From contig NC_031495.1 in NCBI RefSeq assembly GCF_000237925.1, positions 2,744,407 through 2,808,406 on the forward strand: a stretch of 64,000 nt of DNA, written 5' to 3'. How positions within the stretch are numbered: position 1 is the stretch's first letter; every line of letters starts with the position of its first letter. Positions 1 through 10,732 of this stretch are shown piece by piece. The notes under the pieces are model-generated. The model had not been told where the DNA came from and ran no database searches. It worked only from the letters and a program-made list of their open reading frames with translations. A program made the translations under genes and the position numbers. Source of the DNA: Schistosoma mansoni (Eukaryota > Platyhelminthes > Trematoda > Strigeidida > Schistosomatidae).

Positions 1-1010
1 TTTCTGTTAAAAGGTTACTAGTTAAGATCCTAGTCAATGTGCGATTTTTCCAATAAATAGAATGATATAGAATCATGAAACAAGATGACGAAAAACCCTA
101 TTATTGGAAAACATACATTCTGACTTCGAAATATATATTTGCGTATATTTCGAAATGAGAATACAAACTGTAGTACAACATGATTTTAATAACAGAAGGC
201 GATGCTTTTATAAATCAATAATAAGAGGGAATAAAACTATCTATTGGCAGTCTTACTTAGATAGTCTAGTGGATAAAATATTGAAGTTCGAACTATTGTC
301 TCACATATTTGAGGCCTATTTGAAAAACTGGTACATACAATGAAGGATAAAACTTACTTTCCTCATAATTACATCTAGTTGGTTATAAAAATCAGAAAAC
401 TGCACAATTTCTAGAATTCTATCAATGAATAGTGATCAGTTAACATAACACAACTTATGTCCACTTCGTGGCCATATATACTAAAGATTTGTCATGTTAA
501 TAAATACTTTAGATACTTCCCTGTTAAAAAGCACAATTCTTGTCAGTAGATACAACAATTGCTGGTATGCAATATATTTAAAAATGCTAAGGTATCTCAC
601 AGTAGGTAAGGGTTAAATCTGTATCCCTCCCCCCCCAAAAAAAAAGATGATTGAAGACTAGCTTGAATCTCAAAAATTCACTGTTTTTCATGCATTTTGT
701 GTAATCTAAGCACCTAAATGATGATTAACCTTCAGGAAGCAGTTGATAACAGACATATATCATGATGATCGGAAAATGAATAAACTAAGCCTGTTTTAGA
801 AAAGGTATACGACAGTGGTTTCATTCAAAAATGATAGAACATTCATGTCGACATATGTTATTATACAATTCGCTGATTTCTTTTATCAAAATATTGTATC
901 CGGAGTCATTTGACTAGTTAATCTCTCCTTATAAATACTTCGATTAATGTCAATGTCATAATGAAAGTTAATGCGTTTTATATTTTGGTTAGATGATAGT
1001 ACATAAATAA
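1..1010. other. AT-rich stretch, nothing recognised
   Basis: No exon, repeat family shared with the rest of the window or RNA gene was recognised. A 79-codon open frame at 104-343 has no recognisable domain and lies in AT-rich sequence, so I do not call it a gene. Confidence 0.5.
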
Positions 1011-1011
1011 G

Positions 1012-1325
1012 TATTTAAATTCACTTAACACATATGCCAATTAGAGACTGATCGGTTGCAGTCCTAAACATCAATGGGTAAATTCAAACAAACAATACTA
1101 AGGGAATTTCAACTTCACCCGATTGCACAAGCAAGTGGCTATCAGGACTCAGTGGCCGAGTGGATAACGAGATGGCGTTTGAAGCGAAAGGTACTGGGTT
1201 CGAGTCTCAGAGTGAACATCAACTCTGAGATGCAGGTACATCCAACTGACTAGTCCCAAATATGACGAAACGCGCGTCAAACTGGATTCCACTGCAAGTC
1301 ACTATCCATCTTTGCTTACAATAAG
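1012..1325 (+). repeat. SM-alpha-like hammerhead SINE, near-full unit
   Basis: One near-complete unit of the tRNA-like repeat also present at 6076, 17747, 20568 and 47712. It has a Pol III A-box-like segment (TGGCCGAGTGG, about 1152) and a B box (GGTTCGAGTC, about 1197), followed by a hammerhead-like core at about 1240-1288. The core reads CTGACTAG where the hammerhead consensus is CUGANGAG, and the sequence after the GTC carries an extra AAA before the stem I strand CTGGAT. This copy is therefore probably not self-cleaving. The family matches the known Schistosoma SM-alpha element from memory; the species variant cannot be fixed here. Confidence 0.85.
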
Positions 1326-1639
1326 TATTTAGTTTAATGGATAATAAAACAGTTATGTTGACCTTCAACTTATTAAATTTTCAGCTTTAGTTTCATCTTA
1401 ATTTATAATTAAAATCAGTTATATAAATCTTTTAACTTACGATCATTAAAGTCGTAGCCACGTTCTGGACATGGTTCAGTAAACTTCAAACCTTGTATCA
1501 GAACTCCATTATTGTATACTGCTAAAAAGTCATGTTAATAAAAAAATAATTCGAAAATAAGATCACATAAAAAATAGTTAACTAGATAACGAAATTAAAA
1601 CTAGTATACTGAGTATTTTGCGTGGTGTGACTGAACTAC

Positions 1640-1910
1640 TGTGGTGTATGCTACTTATAACGACATAAGTAGTATATAATGCTAGTCAGGAATAGAATAT
1701 CTGGCAGTGGAAGGTCAAGCAGATCGATAAAGAATGGACGGGAACAGAAAGCGATTGATATGGAAATGAAGGAACAGTCAAGTTTTAGACAATTGATTGA
1801 CATTTTGCAAATGAAGTATTAACTGTATGGTTCTCACATTTTTTTAAGATGTTCTGTAATTTTGTGTTCAAATACATCCGATTGTCCCTATTTATGTTCT
1901 CGTTCACTAC
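1640..1910 (+). repeat. Unclassified repeat family E, copy 1
   Basis: About 270 bp similar to 5574-5880, 15240-15500 and 15780-16028. All begin near GTGGTGTA, have a small hairpin (TACTTAT / ATAAGTA), a middle part like GATCGATAAGGAGAGAATGG, and end near a TTCACTACA-like segment. No ORF, A/B box or clear terminal repeat was seen. It may be a SINE or MITE; the class is unknown. Confidence 0.6.
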
Positions 1911-2165
1911 ACTACTTGTCTTCAGGCTTTATATAATTCTAACGATACTAATTATATTTAGCAAACAATTCGGTGTAGTGCTAAGTCTCTCGTAGTTAAT
2001 TCGATTGAAATGGATCTTAAAATGTACTTCTTATGATATCTGACTTCATGATATAGTAATTTATAAACAAAAAGGACAAAAACTCACGTGACATAAGTCT
2101 AAACAGTTTAAATACAGTTAAAAATATTAAATACCATGTTATATATATTTGTATATTTGAGTGAA

Positions 2166-2418
2166 GAGTAACAAGAGAGAGTTTATGCACAAAGTTTGAG
2201 CAACCGTTCACCAATTGTCTTCAGTGAGTTGTTATCTCACAACAGACATGGTTGAACTCCACTGGTCGCTGGTAGGTCCTGGGTTCGAATCTCGCCAGGC
2301 GAGGTCGTGGATGTGCACTGCCACTAAGGAGTCCCACAATAGGACGAAACGGCCGTCCAGTGCTTCTAGGTTTTCCATGGTGATCTAACTTCAATTGACT
2401 CATGATTTCAACTATATA
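2166..2418 (+). repeat. Mosaic SINE: family C body plus hammerhead SINE-B
   Basis: The first ~100 bp (ACAACAGAC, then GAACTCCACTGGTC) match the family C body at 12195 and 19195. From about 2268 the sequence becomes SINE-B: B box GGTTCGAATCTC, hammerhead-like core (about 2315-2365) and the 3' tail TCAATTGACTCATGATTTC. The core has CTAAGGAG instead of CUGANGAG, so cleavage is unlikely. Confidence 0.75.
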
Positions 2419-2419
2419 T

Positions 2420-2960
2420 AAAAAAAATCATATATTTCGTAACAACTTACCATATCCTTTTGTTTGTATCGTTAACATTAAAAGTAATATCAAAGATGAA
2501 AATAACCAATGAACTGTTGATAAGATTGAAAAGTCATGATTAATAAATAATGAATATTTATATCTCATTGTATTATATGATTAATATGATTCAGTTTCAA
2601 ATAAATTAGTAACGTGTGTAATGTTTATCGAAAGGTTTTTCGAAAGGTTTCCAAGACTAAACCTTGATACTTTCCAATATATATATATATACATTACAAA
2701 TAAAATGTGGTGGGTGTGGTTATTGAAAAATTAACCAATCAGATTACAATAAAATTAATTGAACTTTCAACTCCCATATCAATATATATATATACACACA
2801 CACATGGATATACAAAATGGTAAACAACATTATTCGGAACTTGACAAGTAAATTTTCGTTTATGGTCACATGGTAAGAATTTCATCAGCAATGATAATTT
2901 TTTTCTGCTTTATGATATTGTTATTTTAACCTGACTTTTGACAATTAAAGGGATTTTATA
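2420..2960. other. AT-rich spacer with AT and CA microsatellites
   Basis: Contains an (AT)n run near 2677-2690 and an (AT)n(AC)n run near 2780-2804. No gene-like feature was seen. Confidence 0.5.
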
Positions 2961-3098
2961 TAGTTGAAGCTAGACCACCATGGAAAATCTGGAAGCACCG
3001 GACGGTCGTTTCGTCCTCTTGTAGGACTCCTCAGTGGGAGTGCGCATCCACGATCCCGCCTCACGAGATTCAAACCCAGGACCTATCAGTCTCGAACT
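2961..3098 (-). repeat. Hammerhead SINE-B fragment
   Basis: Read on the minus strand it has the B-box region (about 3085-3065), a CTGAGGAG...CGAAAC hammerhead core (about 3045-3000) and the tail with the conserved TTTTCCATGGTGGTCTAGC segment. Stem I does not pair as well as in the 8644 copy. Confidence 0.75.
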
Positions 3099-3371
3099 AA
3101 AGAGATAAAAAAGTTTTAATACTTTTATGAATAAAGTTGACGAAGTGGGTTTTTTTTTAATAAAAGATTTCCAGTTTAGAACCTCTTTTTATGGTAATTT
3201 CATCCTTTACCTGTTATCAATAAACAAAGTCGAAATTCGTAGGAATATATTTTCACAAGTAAAATTCGAATAATATATCGTTTAACAGTATGGTTTAAAA
3301 GAAGTATTCCAAGCAATTATTTAAGCTCTACGACAAGTAAAAGAACATTTGTTCCCAAATGTCTAATGTAG

Positions 3372-3570
3372 AATCATATATAGTTGAAATTATGAGTCAA
3401 TTGAAGCTAAACCACCATGGAAAACCTGAAAGCACTGGACGATCGTTTCGTCCTACTGTGGGACTCTTAAACAGTGCGCATCCACGATATTCGAACCCAT
3501 GACCTATCAGTTTCTCGCGCGAGCGCTTAACCATTAGACCACTGAGCTGGCCGGCATCCAACAGTGTTAG
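3372..3570 (-). repeat. Hammerhead SINE-B, near full length
   Basis: Minus-strand copy that retains the 5' tRNA-like part: GCCGGC...CAGTGGTCTAATGGTTAAGC (A box) and a B-box region, then the hammerhead region and tail. The core is altered (TTTAAGAG in place of CUGAGGAG), so the ribozyme looks dead. Useful for defining the 5' end of the family. Confidence 0.8.
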
Positions 3571-5573
3571 TATCTAACTTTTACTTTAAAAGAATACTGT
3601 GATTCTTTGAATCCGGTAACATATCTCTACTTTTATTACCGTGGTCATGTTATTTTGTATGTCTAATTAGAACAGTTAGAGGATATTCTACCAAAAGGGA
3701 TGTTCCGAAAATTTTTGAGAAATGTTTGATGAATTTCACTTAGAATAAGTTTCAAATGTTAAAAATATGCCTATTATTTGAAAATCAAAGCTTAATGTGT
3801 TATTTTGGGTAGATATTCTAGTGTTGATATATTTTTACAATATTTTAAGACCAGAATGATACGTACTGCCACCTCATTATAAAATCATTTTGTGTTCTGT
3901 TGCTGGATTAATGAAACAAACTATTCGATTTTTAATTCATTTAGATACTGTTCTTTTAACAGAGCATCGATAAATGTCGATATACATGGATGAGCGACAA
4001 TACGAAGTTGGCTGAACCTTCCATGCCATCCCTTCACCAAACTATTCGTCTTAGGAAAATCTTCCATGATATATTTTACATAATTAAAATTGTTATTCTC
4101 CCTTTCGATGCTAAGTTTTATTATTATATACTTTTTTGATAGCCACCCTTTTGTTTGCGCCCTTATTAGTGTGAAACAATATGAATATTGCAGCACTCAA
4201 GATAAGTCCAACTCATCCATTCATATATAAAATATTTTCAGTTGTTCTGTAAACTATCCGAACGAAATAAATAGGGATAGAATATGTCTCGATGAGTTTG
4301 TACCACATCCACTTCTCAACGTTTAATATGTATGCAATATCTAACATTTTCCCATTCATTCACGGAATGCATATCACATATAGGAACATAATTTTCAGTG
4401 AGGACTTCTTAATAAACTCTAAATCTCACCTTATTTGTTCGTTTGTTTGGTTTTCTACTGACGAGTTCGATCTCGCTACAGTAGTGTGTTCACACGAGAC
4501 ATATTGATAAGCATTCAGATTATTGAAATGAAGTGTCCAGTGAAAATTACACTATTTAATACAATACCGACACACTGAATCAAAGGAAAAATGCTTGAAA
4601 ATATTGCATATAATCTCCAGAAACAGGAGTAGAAGGGTTGTTAAGGTCAACATTAAAAACTTTATCCAAAATGAAAAATCATTGACTGTGGTTTACGGTT
4701 AAGTGATTTCTTTAAGGTATCAGAGCCTTTAACCGTTTGATTGAGATTATTCTGTCAAATAAAAGATAATCTCAATTCTGATGATCAACTGTCGTACAAA
4801 AAGTATAAAATTAGGTGATAGCAACGAAGTCATAACCGCAAAGTTATTTATGAAAACGCCCTTATTAGAAGTAAATTAAAACTGTAAAGAATGCACATTT
4901 AGATTCTTACAAAACAAAAACCCTACAGTAACTCGTCATTTCTCTTTAACTGAGTCATGTCTCTAAAAGTGTTCTTAAGTGAAATATCCATGCACTTAAC
5001 TGCCTAAAATAGGATTTGCATGTGAGATGTTATTCCTGGACGTTTTATTCACAAGTAGGAATGATAAAACTAAGAGAGTTATGGATAGAAAATCTACATG
5101 AACTGGGCGGATGAACAGTCTATATATCTGTGTTCTTATAAACTCAAAAATACATTTATTCCATAACATCACTTCTATTGACCCCGAAATCTGTATAAAC
5201 GACACTACAGAAGAAGAACTTTAATCTACCAGAGTTAATTTATTAGTCATTTTCTGCGAATTATCAAAAGAAATGTTAACCAAATAAGGGAGAATTAAAA
5301 TATGATTAATGTACAAAAGAAAATATATGTTAATCTAGGGCACGAAAGTGACATTGTGGACGGAGTCCTTGAGAATTGTTTTGCTAATTTACTACAACAA
5401 ACATACTATATAGTCCAATTGTAACAATCCTACAATCCCTGTTCACTGATACACATCTAATCTAAGGCAAAAGAACCTTGATTAACCGATTCAATGATCC
5501 TATCCACTTACTCTGATGAAACTAAATACTTTGGTTTTTAATTGAGGAATATTTTCTGATCTTTTAATAATAG
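3571..5573. other. Long AT-rich spacer, no supported gene
   Basis: Several short open frames occur on both strands (for example 3921-4196 minus and 4292-4507 plus). None shows a domain, exon boundaries with a continuing partner, or similarity to other parts of the window. I see nothing here that I can name. Confidence 0.45.
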
Positions 5574-5880
5574 TGTGGTGTAGGTTACTGATATCCACAT
5601 AAGTAGTATATAGTGATGGTCGGGCATTGAATGTATTTCAGTAGAAGATTGATAAGGTGAGAATGGGAACGGCACGCAATTGGGTATGAAAATGCATGAA
5701 CAATTATAATCGGAGACTATGGACGGATATTTACAGAAGAAACAGTCAAATTGAGACAATTGATTGTTTTTTGCAAATTAACTGTTTACTGTATGGTTAT
5801 CAGATTTTGGTGAGATAGTCTGTAATGTGTGTTTAAATACGTTCGTTTATCCCCACTCGTCTGTTCCATTCACTACAATA
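5574..5880 (+). repeat. Unclassified repeat family E, copy 2
   Basis: Begins GTGTGGTGTAGGTTACTG and ends near CCATTCACTACA. It matches family E along its length and is one of the longer copies, useful for locating the ends. Confidence 0.6.
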
Positions 5881-6075
5881 GCAGTAATTGTAATAATAAT
5901 GATGAAAAATAAACTAAGACTATAAATATGTTATGTGCAGTATAATCGATAAAAAAACACCCAACTTAAAAGAACAACAATAATGGGATTTGAAGTCGAC
6001 CTATAATTGAAAAATTAATGTATATAGCATAAATTGATCTAAAGAAAATTTTCTAAACCAAGTATAATCCTGACG

Positions 6076-6285
6076 TCAACTCCGAGATGCAGGTACATTC
6101 AGCTGACGAGTCCCAAATAGGACGAAACGCGCGTGCTGGATTCTACTGCTAACCACTATCCATCTTTGCTTATAATGCTTGTAAATTAAGGCAATATCGA
6201 GGCAATACACACTATGCATATATGCCAATAAGGGACTAACCAGTTGCAGTCCTAAATAACAATGTGACGATTCAAACAAACAATT
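6076..6285 (+). repeat. SM-alpha-like SINE, 5'-truncated unit
   Basis: Starts inside the unit just before the hammerhead and runs through the downstream half (GGCAATATCGAGGCAATAC, TTGCAGTCCTAAA). The hammerhead core 6097-6141 has CTGACGAG, stem II and GAAAC intact and a pairable stem I, but the cleavage triplet reads GTG where the family has GTC. G at that position is not accepted by hammerheads, so the copy is predicted inactive. Confidence 0.8.
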
Positions 6286-6529
6286 GAATTGATCGTACGA
6301 TAGTTTCGTTAAAATTTCATCATCCTCATTTTGATTGGTTTAATCTAATTAAAAGATAAATTTCATCATTTATTTAACTGTTGATTGGTGTAAAAAAATA
6401 AACATGGAGAGACTGGAATTTATGAACGACCTTTGAGTGACATTAAAATGACCTTGAGAAACTTTATTCACTTATTAAGGTTAAAAAATTTATGTTAAGA
6501 CTTAAGACTGAGAGTTTGGATTAAAGATC

Positions 6530-6672
6530 AGAAGGGGTTTTGTGGAGATTTCAATATTTTCATGGTTGAAATCATGCGTCAATTAAAGCTAGATCACCCT
6601 GGAAAACCTGGAAGCACTGGACGGTCGTTTCGTCCTATTATGGGACTCCTCAGCAGTGCGCATCCACGATTG
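6530..6672 (-). repeat. Hammerhead SINE-B nested in MITE
   Basis: Minus-strand 3' half of SINE-B with its full tail (CCACAAAACCCCTTCTGAT on the sense strand). It lacks the A/B-box part. Its position inside the MITE makes it the younger insertion. Confidence 0.8.
6614..6659 (-). ncRNA. Hammerhead ribozyme core (type I), SINE-B
   Basis: On the minus strand: stem I strand GCACTG, then CTGAGGAG, stem II GTCC/GGAC with a 7-nt loop, GAAAC, a very short stem III, GTC, then CAGTGC closing stem I. All core positions fit the hammerhead consensus. Stem III is tiny, as in other schistosome hammerheads, which tends to make them act as dimers or in longer RNA context. Confidence 0.75.
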
Positions 6673-6823
6673 GATCAAGACTACAAAGTAAGGTTAGGGT
6701 TTTCATCACAAACTGATAAAACCAAATGTTAGTTAACCATATTGAATGAATGAATTTCGAGCTGAAATCCAAGATTCTTCATTTTATATTTGGTTAATCC
6801 GTCCATAAATTATGGTACTGCCC

Positions 6824-7829
6824 CTGTTACCGTATTCTAATTGATTAAACCATTTCATGCTAATGATAATTCTTTATTGAATAGACTGTAGACAACATGA
6901 CACTTTTCGTCAAACTGGTCTAAAGTTTTTCGTATAAATTGAATGAATGTAATGGAGTTTTTCAAACAGTAGACATTTGTGAGTGTGAGTTCGTGTCAGT
7001 CCCTCTGTGTGTGTGTATGTGTAAATACGAAGTAATATACTAATCGACCTTTGTAATGCTCCTGTTAGTAGTGATCTTCACTTTGACATATCAGTTTAAG
7101 AGGAACTTTCTAAATAAATATAAGTGACAAACTGAGTGAGTAAAATGAATTTTTTTGATACATGAATCATTTGTAAAACCTATGGACTTTGTTTTAGTAT
7201 AAAGTAAAGATATTTGGAACGGTTGACTGACTACAAGTTGGGGACCAATGGCATGTTTGTTCCTAGTCCTATAGTTCCAGTTGAATTCTATGGATAAAAT
7301 TACAATGTAGCCATTAGTCTAAGTGACTTGACATCGCGTGTTCTATTTTGACAGTTGTTGAGTGTCAACTTACACAACCTACATCAAACCTTCATCCCTT
7401 GACAGGTATCTCAAAGCACCCAGCATTCCAACATAATGCACGTGATCTCGAGTCACTTAAACTGATGAACGCACTGAATCTTGATCGATAAAATTCGATC
7501 CTTTTTGACGGAGTAGACAAGCATGACATTGGTCACTGCTGAGTGACCACTCACTTGTAATTATCTCAGATCTACAAGAGGTCAGTCTTGGTCCAAATAG
7601 TAATAGTATGAATGGTAATATCTTAAACTGAAGTTGGGTGACGTGAGTTCAGATATCACAGAGAGCATCAGTTTATGAAGGATTCCAGGTACACCTTGCT
7701 GGCGAGTTCTAACCAAAATGAAATTTAGGTTAAGGATTTCTTATCGTCTAATTTCAATCAACTAATGTCTCAAAAGCTTATGAATAGGTTCAACTGAACT
7801 GTAGGTTAGGATTAAATCTATACCAAAAT
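6824..7829. other. Spacer with GT microsatellite
   Basis: A GT-rich run lies near 6995-7022. Otherwise no gene or shared repeat was recognised. Confidence 0.4.
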
Positions 7830-8100
7830 TATTTACTTACACCTTTACCCTGGATGGTGCAACATTGTCCGCCCACCATGATTCTCCACAAAACTCTGTC
7901 TTGAACGATCCTTTCCTGTTGGTTTCATTTGCTATTCATTCTTTTGATGTCTGTTTCTAATTCCCGACACAATATGTTCTATTGTCTCCATCTTTCCCTT
8001 TACCCTTTAGGTTTTCAAGTTAGCTCTCGCCTCGTGGTGCATTCTGTTGATTTCCGCAATGTATATCCTACCCACCTTCAGCGTCAATTATTTTGTTAGA
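7830..8100 (-). repeat. Diverged LINE-like fragment (family H)
   Basis: About 270 bp whose first part (near 7835-7890) matches 18395-18465 (shared CTTACTTACxCCTxTTAC and CCACCAGCATTCTCCA-type segments). From memory, the same plus-strand text is the antisense of a widely dispersed schistosome LINE tail, so I mark it minus. Family assignment is tentative. Confidence 0.4.
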
Positions 8101-8620
8101 GAATATTCCATTCTAATATTAGAAATGAGCTCAAGTAAAGAACTTAAAGTTAGCCATTCTGAAATTTTTAAGCCATAGAAATTCATATTCGGCTCCCCAA
8201 AACACTTATTTCTTTGGGGTAATTCTCATGGCCAGACAAAATTACTTTCCATCATATCATCATTGGTAAAAAGAAAAAGGTAAATGGATACTTTTATTTC
8301 TCTAACCATCTTGAATAAAAGTAATCGTCAGGTTATAGGTATAATTTCGAAAAACTGGTTGTGGATATATACACTAAATAGTCATCTTTCAGAAAGAAGC
8401 CAAATATAGGAATACTTAGAGACACTCGACTGCAATCTTATTATTCTGAAGGCTACATTTAATGTCATTGATCGACTTATCTTTGAGAGAGTTTATCATA
8501 TGAAAACGTATATCAGATTGATATTAACTTAATGAAGATCCTTAACTTGAATAATTTTAGTCAGATCAGAGCTGCTATTCGAATTACCTATTCCAAAGAG
8601 TGATCACAAGAATCCCTCAG
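8101..8620. other. Spacer, nothing recognised
   Basis: AT-rich, with no exon or shared repeat recognised. Confidence 0.4.
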
Positions 8621-8624
8621 TCTC

Positions 8625-8750
8625 CTTGCGGGATCTTGGATTCGCACTGCTGAGGAGTCCCATAATAGGACGAAACGGCCGTCCAGTGCTTCCAGGTTTT
8701 CCATGGTGGTCTAGCTTCAATTGACTCATGCTTTCAACTATGAAAATCCT
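8625..8750 (+). repeat. Hammerhead SINE-B, 5'-truncated
   Basis: Starts just upstream of the hammerhead (TTGCGGGATCTTGGATTCGC) and runs into the tail TTTCAACTATGAAAATCC. The tRNA-like part is missing. Confidence 0.85.
8644..8689 (+). ncRNA. Hammerhead ribozyme core (type I), intact
   Basis: GCACTG (8644-8649) pairs with CAGTGC (8684-8689) as stem I. CTGAGGAG, stem II GTCC/GGAC, GAAAC and the cleavage triplet GTC at 8681-8683 are all present. One of the cleanest hammerhead cores in the window. Confidence 0.8.
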
Positions 8751-9039
8751 CAATATCAGTTAACTTTGTCAGATATATAATTAATGTTTTGTTCATCTAA
8801 CTTTTCGGAGGTTAGTCAAGTACCCAGAAACTTATTAACATGGAATGCACATCCAATGATAACTTCTATCCTAGGTGTATGGAAAGTTAGTTTTCAAAAT
8901 GAAACTAATCAGTATCTAGTCAATTAAACGCGGATCCATGATATAACATAAGTCGTTCGTTTCAAACAATCTTGTTATCATTTGATCCTGAGTTTCAGAA
9001 TTATTTCATACTTTTCATTCCAGGAATTCTTTCTTCCTT

Positions 9040-9215
9040 CTTTGTTAAAATCATACTAAACATTACCATTTATATTATCATTTAAACCATTGCTACTTTT
9101 ACTACTCCAACATTAACAAGATGCTGACGTGGTGTGGCAATTTGAGCCAATGGAAATTCATGTCAGATTTTTAAGATGACTATGACTGACTAGATCATTA
9201 ATCTGTCAGCACTGC
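9040..9215 (+). repeat. RTE-like LINE 3' tail fragment
   Basis: GGTGTGGCAATTTGAGCCAA followed by a TGAC-type end matches the 3' ends at 31125-31190 and 51530-51575. A short fragment of the LINE 3' UTR only. Confidence 0.5.
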
Positions 9216-9420
9216 GCTATTATAATTTGGTCAACGAAATCAAGAGATTAACTAGGAAATCGGTATCTCGAACATTCATTTCATCTATAAAGACTACATT
9301 ACTTAACAACTCAGTGATTGAATTCTAATTGTACCGTTAAAAAATTAACAATTAGATTACATGCAAAATTAATGAATAACATTGTATTATGAATTAGCAA
9401 GTGTTTTTAAATTAAATTGG

Positions 9421-9939
9421 CCCCAAATGCCCTGGTACGGACGAGAGTGGGGAGAGTCAGCTCTCCCTCTCCAAATGCTCTCACATGGACACGCGTATAT
9501 AGCCTCTGCCAGGCAAGTCCTACTCACTGCCTTAGCGTGGCATTACTGTTGTTTAAGAAGTTGAGAGGACGAAAAAAGAATGTCCGGCACTTTAACCGGG
9601 TTGGTGGACACGGCGCGCCTACCTACGGGAGTTGGAAAAAACTGATTCCAAACCAATGGTGAACATGGGCTGGCTCCAGTATCCTGAGGGAACAAATGGC
9701 GTATGAATCAATCGTTGGTCACCGACTACCATGGGACTGCATCTCCTCACTATGCTCCATTGCCTTGTGGATCAGATCTTTAGATCAAAGGCTCCGTGTG
9801 TGATCCCCTAAGAAAACGACCTGCTTCAGTTTGGGCACCTGGGTAGTATCACAGCCCTCACACAAATCTCATTTGATTTGTGGGGCGCATATGTTTCTGG
9901 TGCCCCTTTGTACCAATATTTACGTGTTTAAATAAATAA
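9421..9939 (+). mobile_element. Short RTE-derived element (5' UTR + 3' tail), full length
   Basis: Begins CCCCAAATGCCCTGG and ends with TGTACCAATATTTACGTG plus an AAATAAATAA tail. About the first 430 bp match the 5' UTR of the RTE LINE (44446 down to about 44010, minus strand) and the last ~75 bp match that LINE's 3' end (about 40615-40539). The ~3 kb coding part is absent. I read it as a non-autonomous partner that can use the RTE machinery. The short frames inside (9382-9662) are not genes. Confidence 0.85.
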
Positions 9940-10043
9940 CTGCTAGTTACTTTATATTCAGAATTATGAAATAGAACAATGATTATTCGTACTAGTTACA
10001 ATTCATGATCATAAATAGTCATATTGTTTAAAGTATTATTAGA

Positions 10044-10135
10044 GGAGCCTCACAATAGAACGAAACGGCTATTCAGTGCTTCCAGGTTTTCCATGGTAGT
10101 CTAACTTCAATTGACTCATGATTTCAACTATATAT
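10044..10135 (+). repeat. Hammerhead SINE-B 3' fragment
   Basis: Contains the second half of the hammerhead (AATAGAACGAAACGGCT), then the tail to TGATTTCAACTATATA. The first half of the core is lost or altered. Confidence 0.75.
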
Positions 10136-10552
10136 TCTTAGATACTTAAACTTCATTTCATATCACATCTACTTTATAGGTATCTATACAAAGGTTGGAT
10201 TTGATAGTTTCAAATAAATTGTGCATTGGATAGAGAGTTAATAATAAGTATATGTTTGTTATATTCTAATGAGTAGAAAAATTGTATATCTGGTGACGTT
10301 TCGTGACTTAATGTAAGCCGCTTCTTCAGAATGAATAACTAAACTGACATTATTGTCGGTTTATTTATTATCACGTCTAGTTATTATTGTTTCGTACAAA
10401 ATATACAACCAAGATATTTTGTTTATTTGTTTTTAGTATTTTGAGTACATACGAATTTACACGTGATAAAAAAAGAATACATAAGTTAAGTACATTTTCT
10501 CAAATCTAACTAGAGAATGATCAGAATACAGATTTATTTGAATATAAATATT

Positions 10553-10662
10553 GTTCAATGGTCTAGAGGTTAAGCACTAACGCGAGACTGAAGGCCCTGG
10601 GTTCGAGTCCAGCATGAGAGTTCATGTATGCGCAACGCTGAGGAGTCCCATACTACCGCTCT
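10553..10662 (+). repeat. SINE-B 5' fragment with A and B boxes
   Basis: Complementary to the usual survivors: it keeps the tRNA-like head (TGGTCTAGAGGTTAAGC as A box, GGTTCGAGTCC as B box) and ends inside the hammerhead at GGAGTCCCATAC. The hammerhead is incomplete. Confidence 0.8.
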
Positions 10663-10732
10663 AAGGATCTTCTCTCGAAGCTAGTAGCTAGTGAGGACAT
10701 GATAATTATCAACATAGTGTTGTGAAGATTTA

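Larger units (their letters stand above)
6407..6823 (+). mobile_element. MITE copy 1, interrupted by a SINE-B
   Basis: Terminal segments GAGACTGGAATTTATGAACGA and TCCATAAATTATGGTACT are inverted relatives of each other and of the ends of the elements at 35220-35501 and 63679-63963. The internal text (GACCTTTGAGTGACATT and TTCGAGCTGAAATCCAA) is shared with those copies. A SINE-B (6530-6672) sits inside; without it the element is about 270-280 bp, the same as the others. No transposase is present. The superfamily was not determined. Confidence 0.65.

Noticed and set aside
1150-1210. tRNA gene call from A- and B-box sequences in SM-alpha and SINE-B copies
   Set aside because: The boxes are part of dispersed SINE units that continue into a hammerhead. 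No full cloverleaf with acceptor stem can be drawn, so they are tRNA-derived heads and not tRNA genes.
9382-9662. Open frames within the short RTE-derived element
   Set aside because: The sequence equals the LINE 5' UTR and the frames are not kept between copies.
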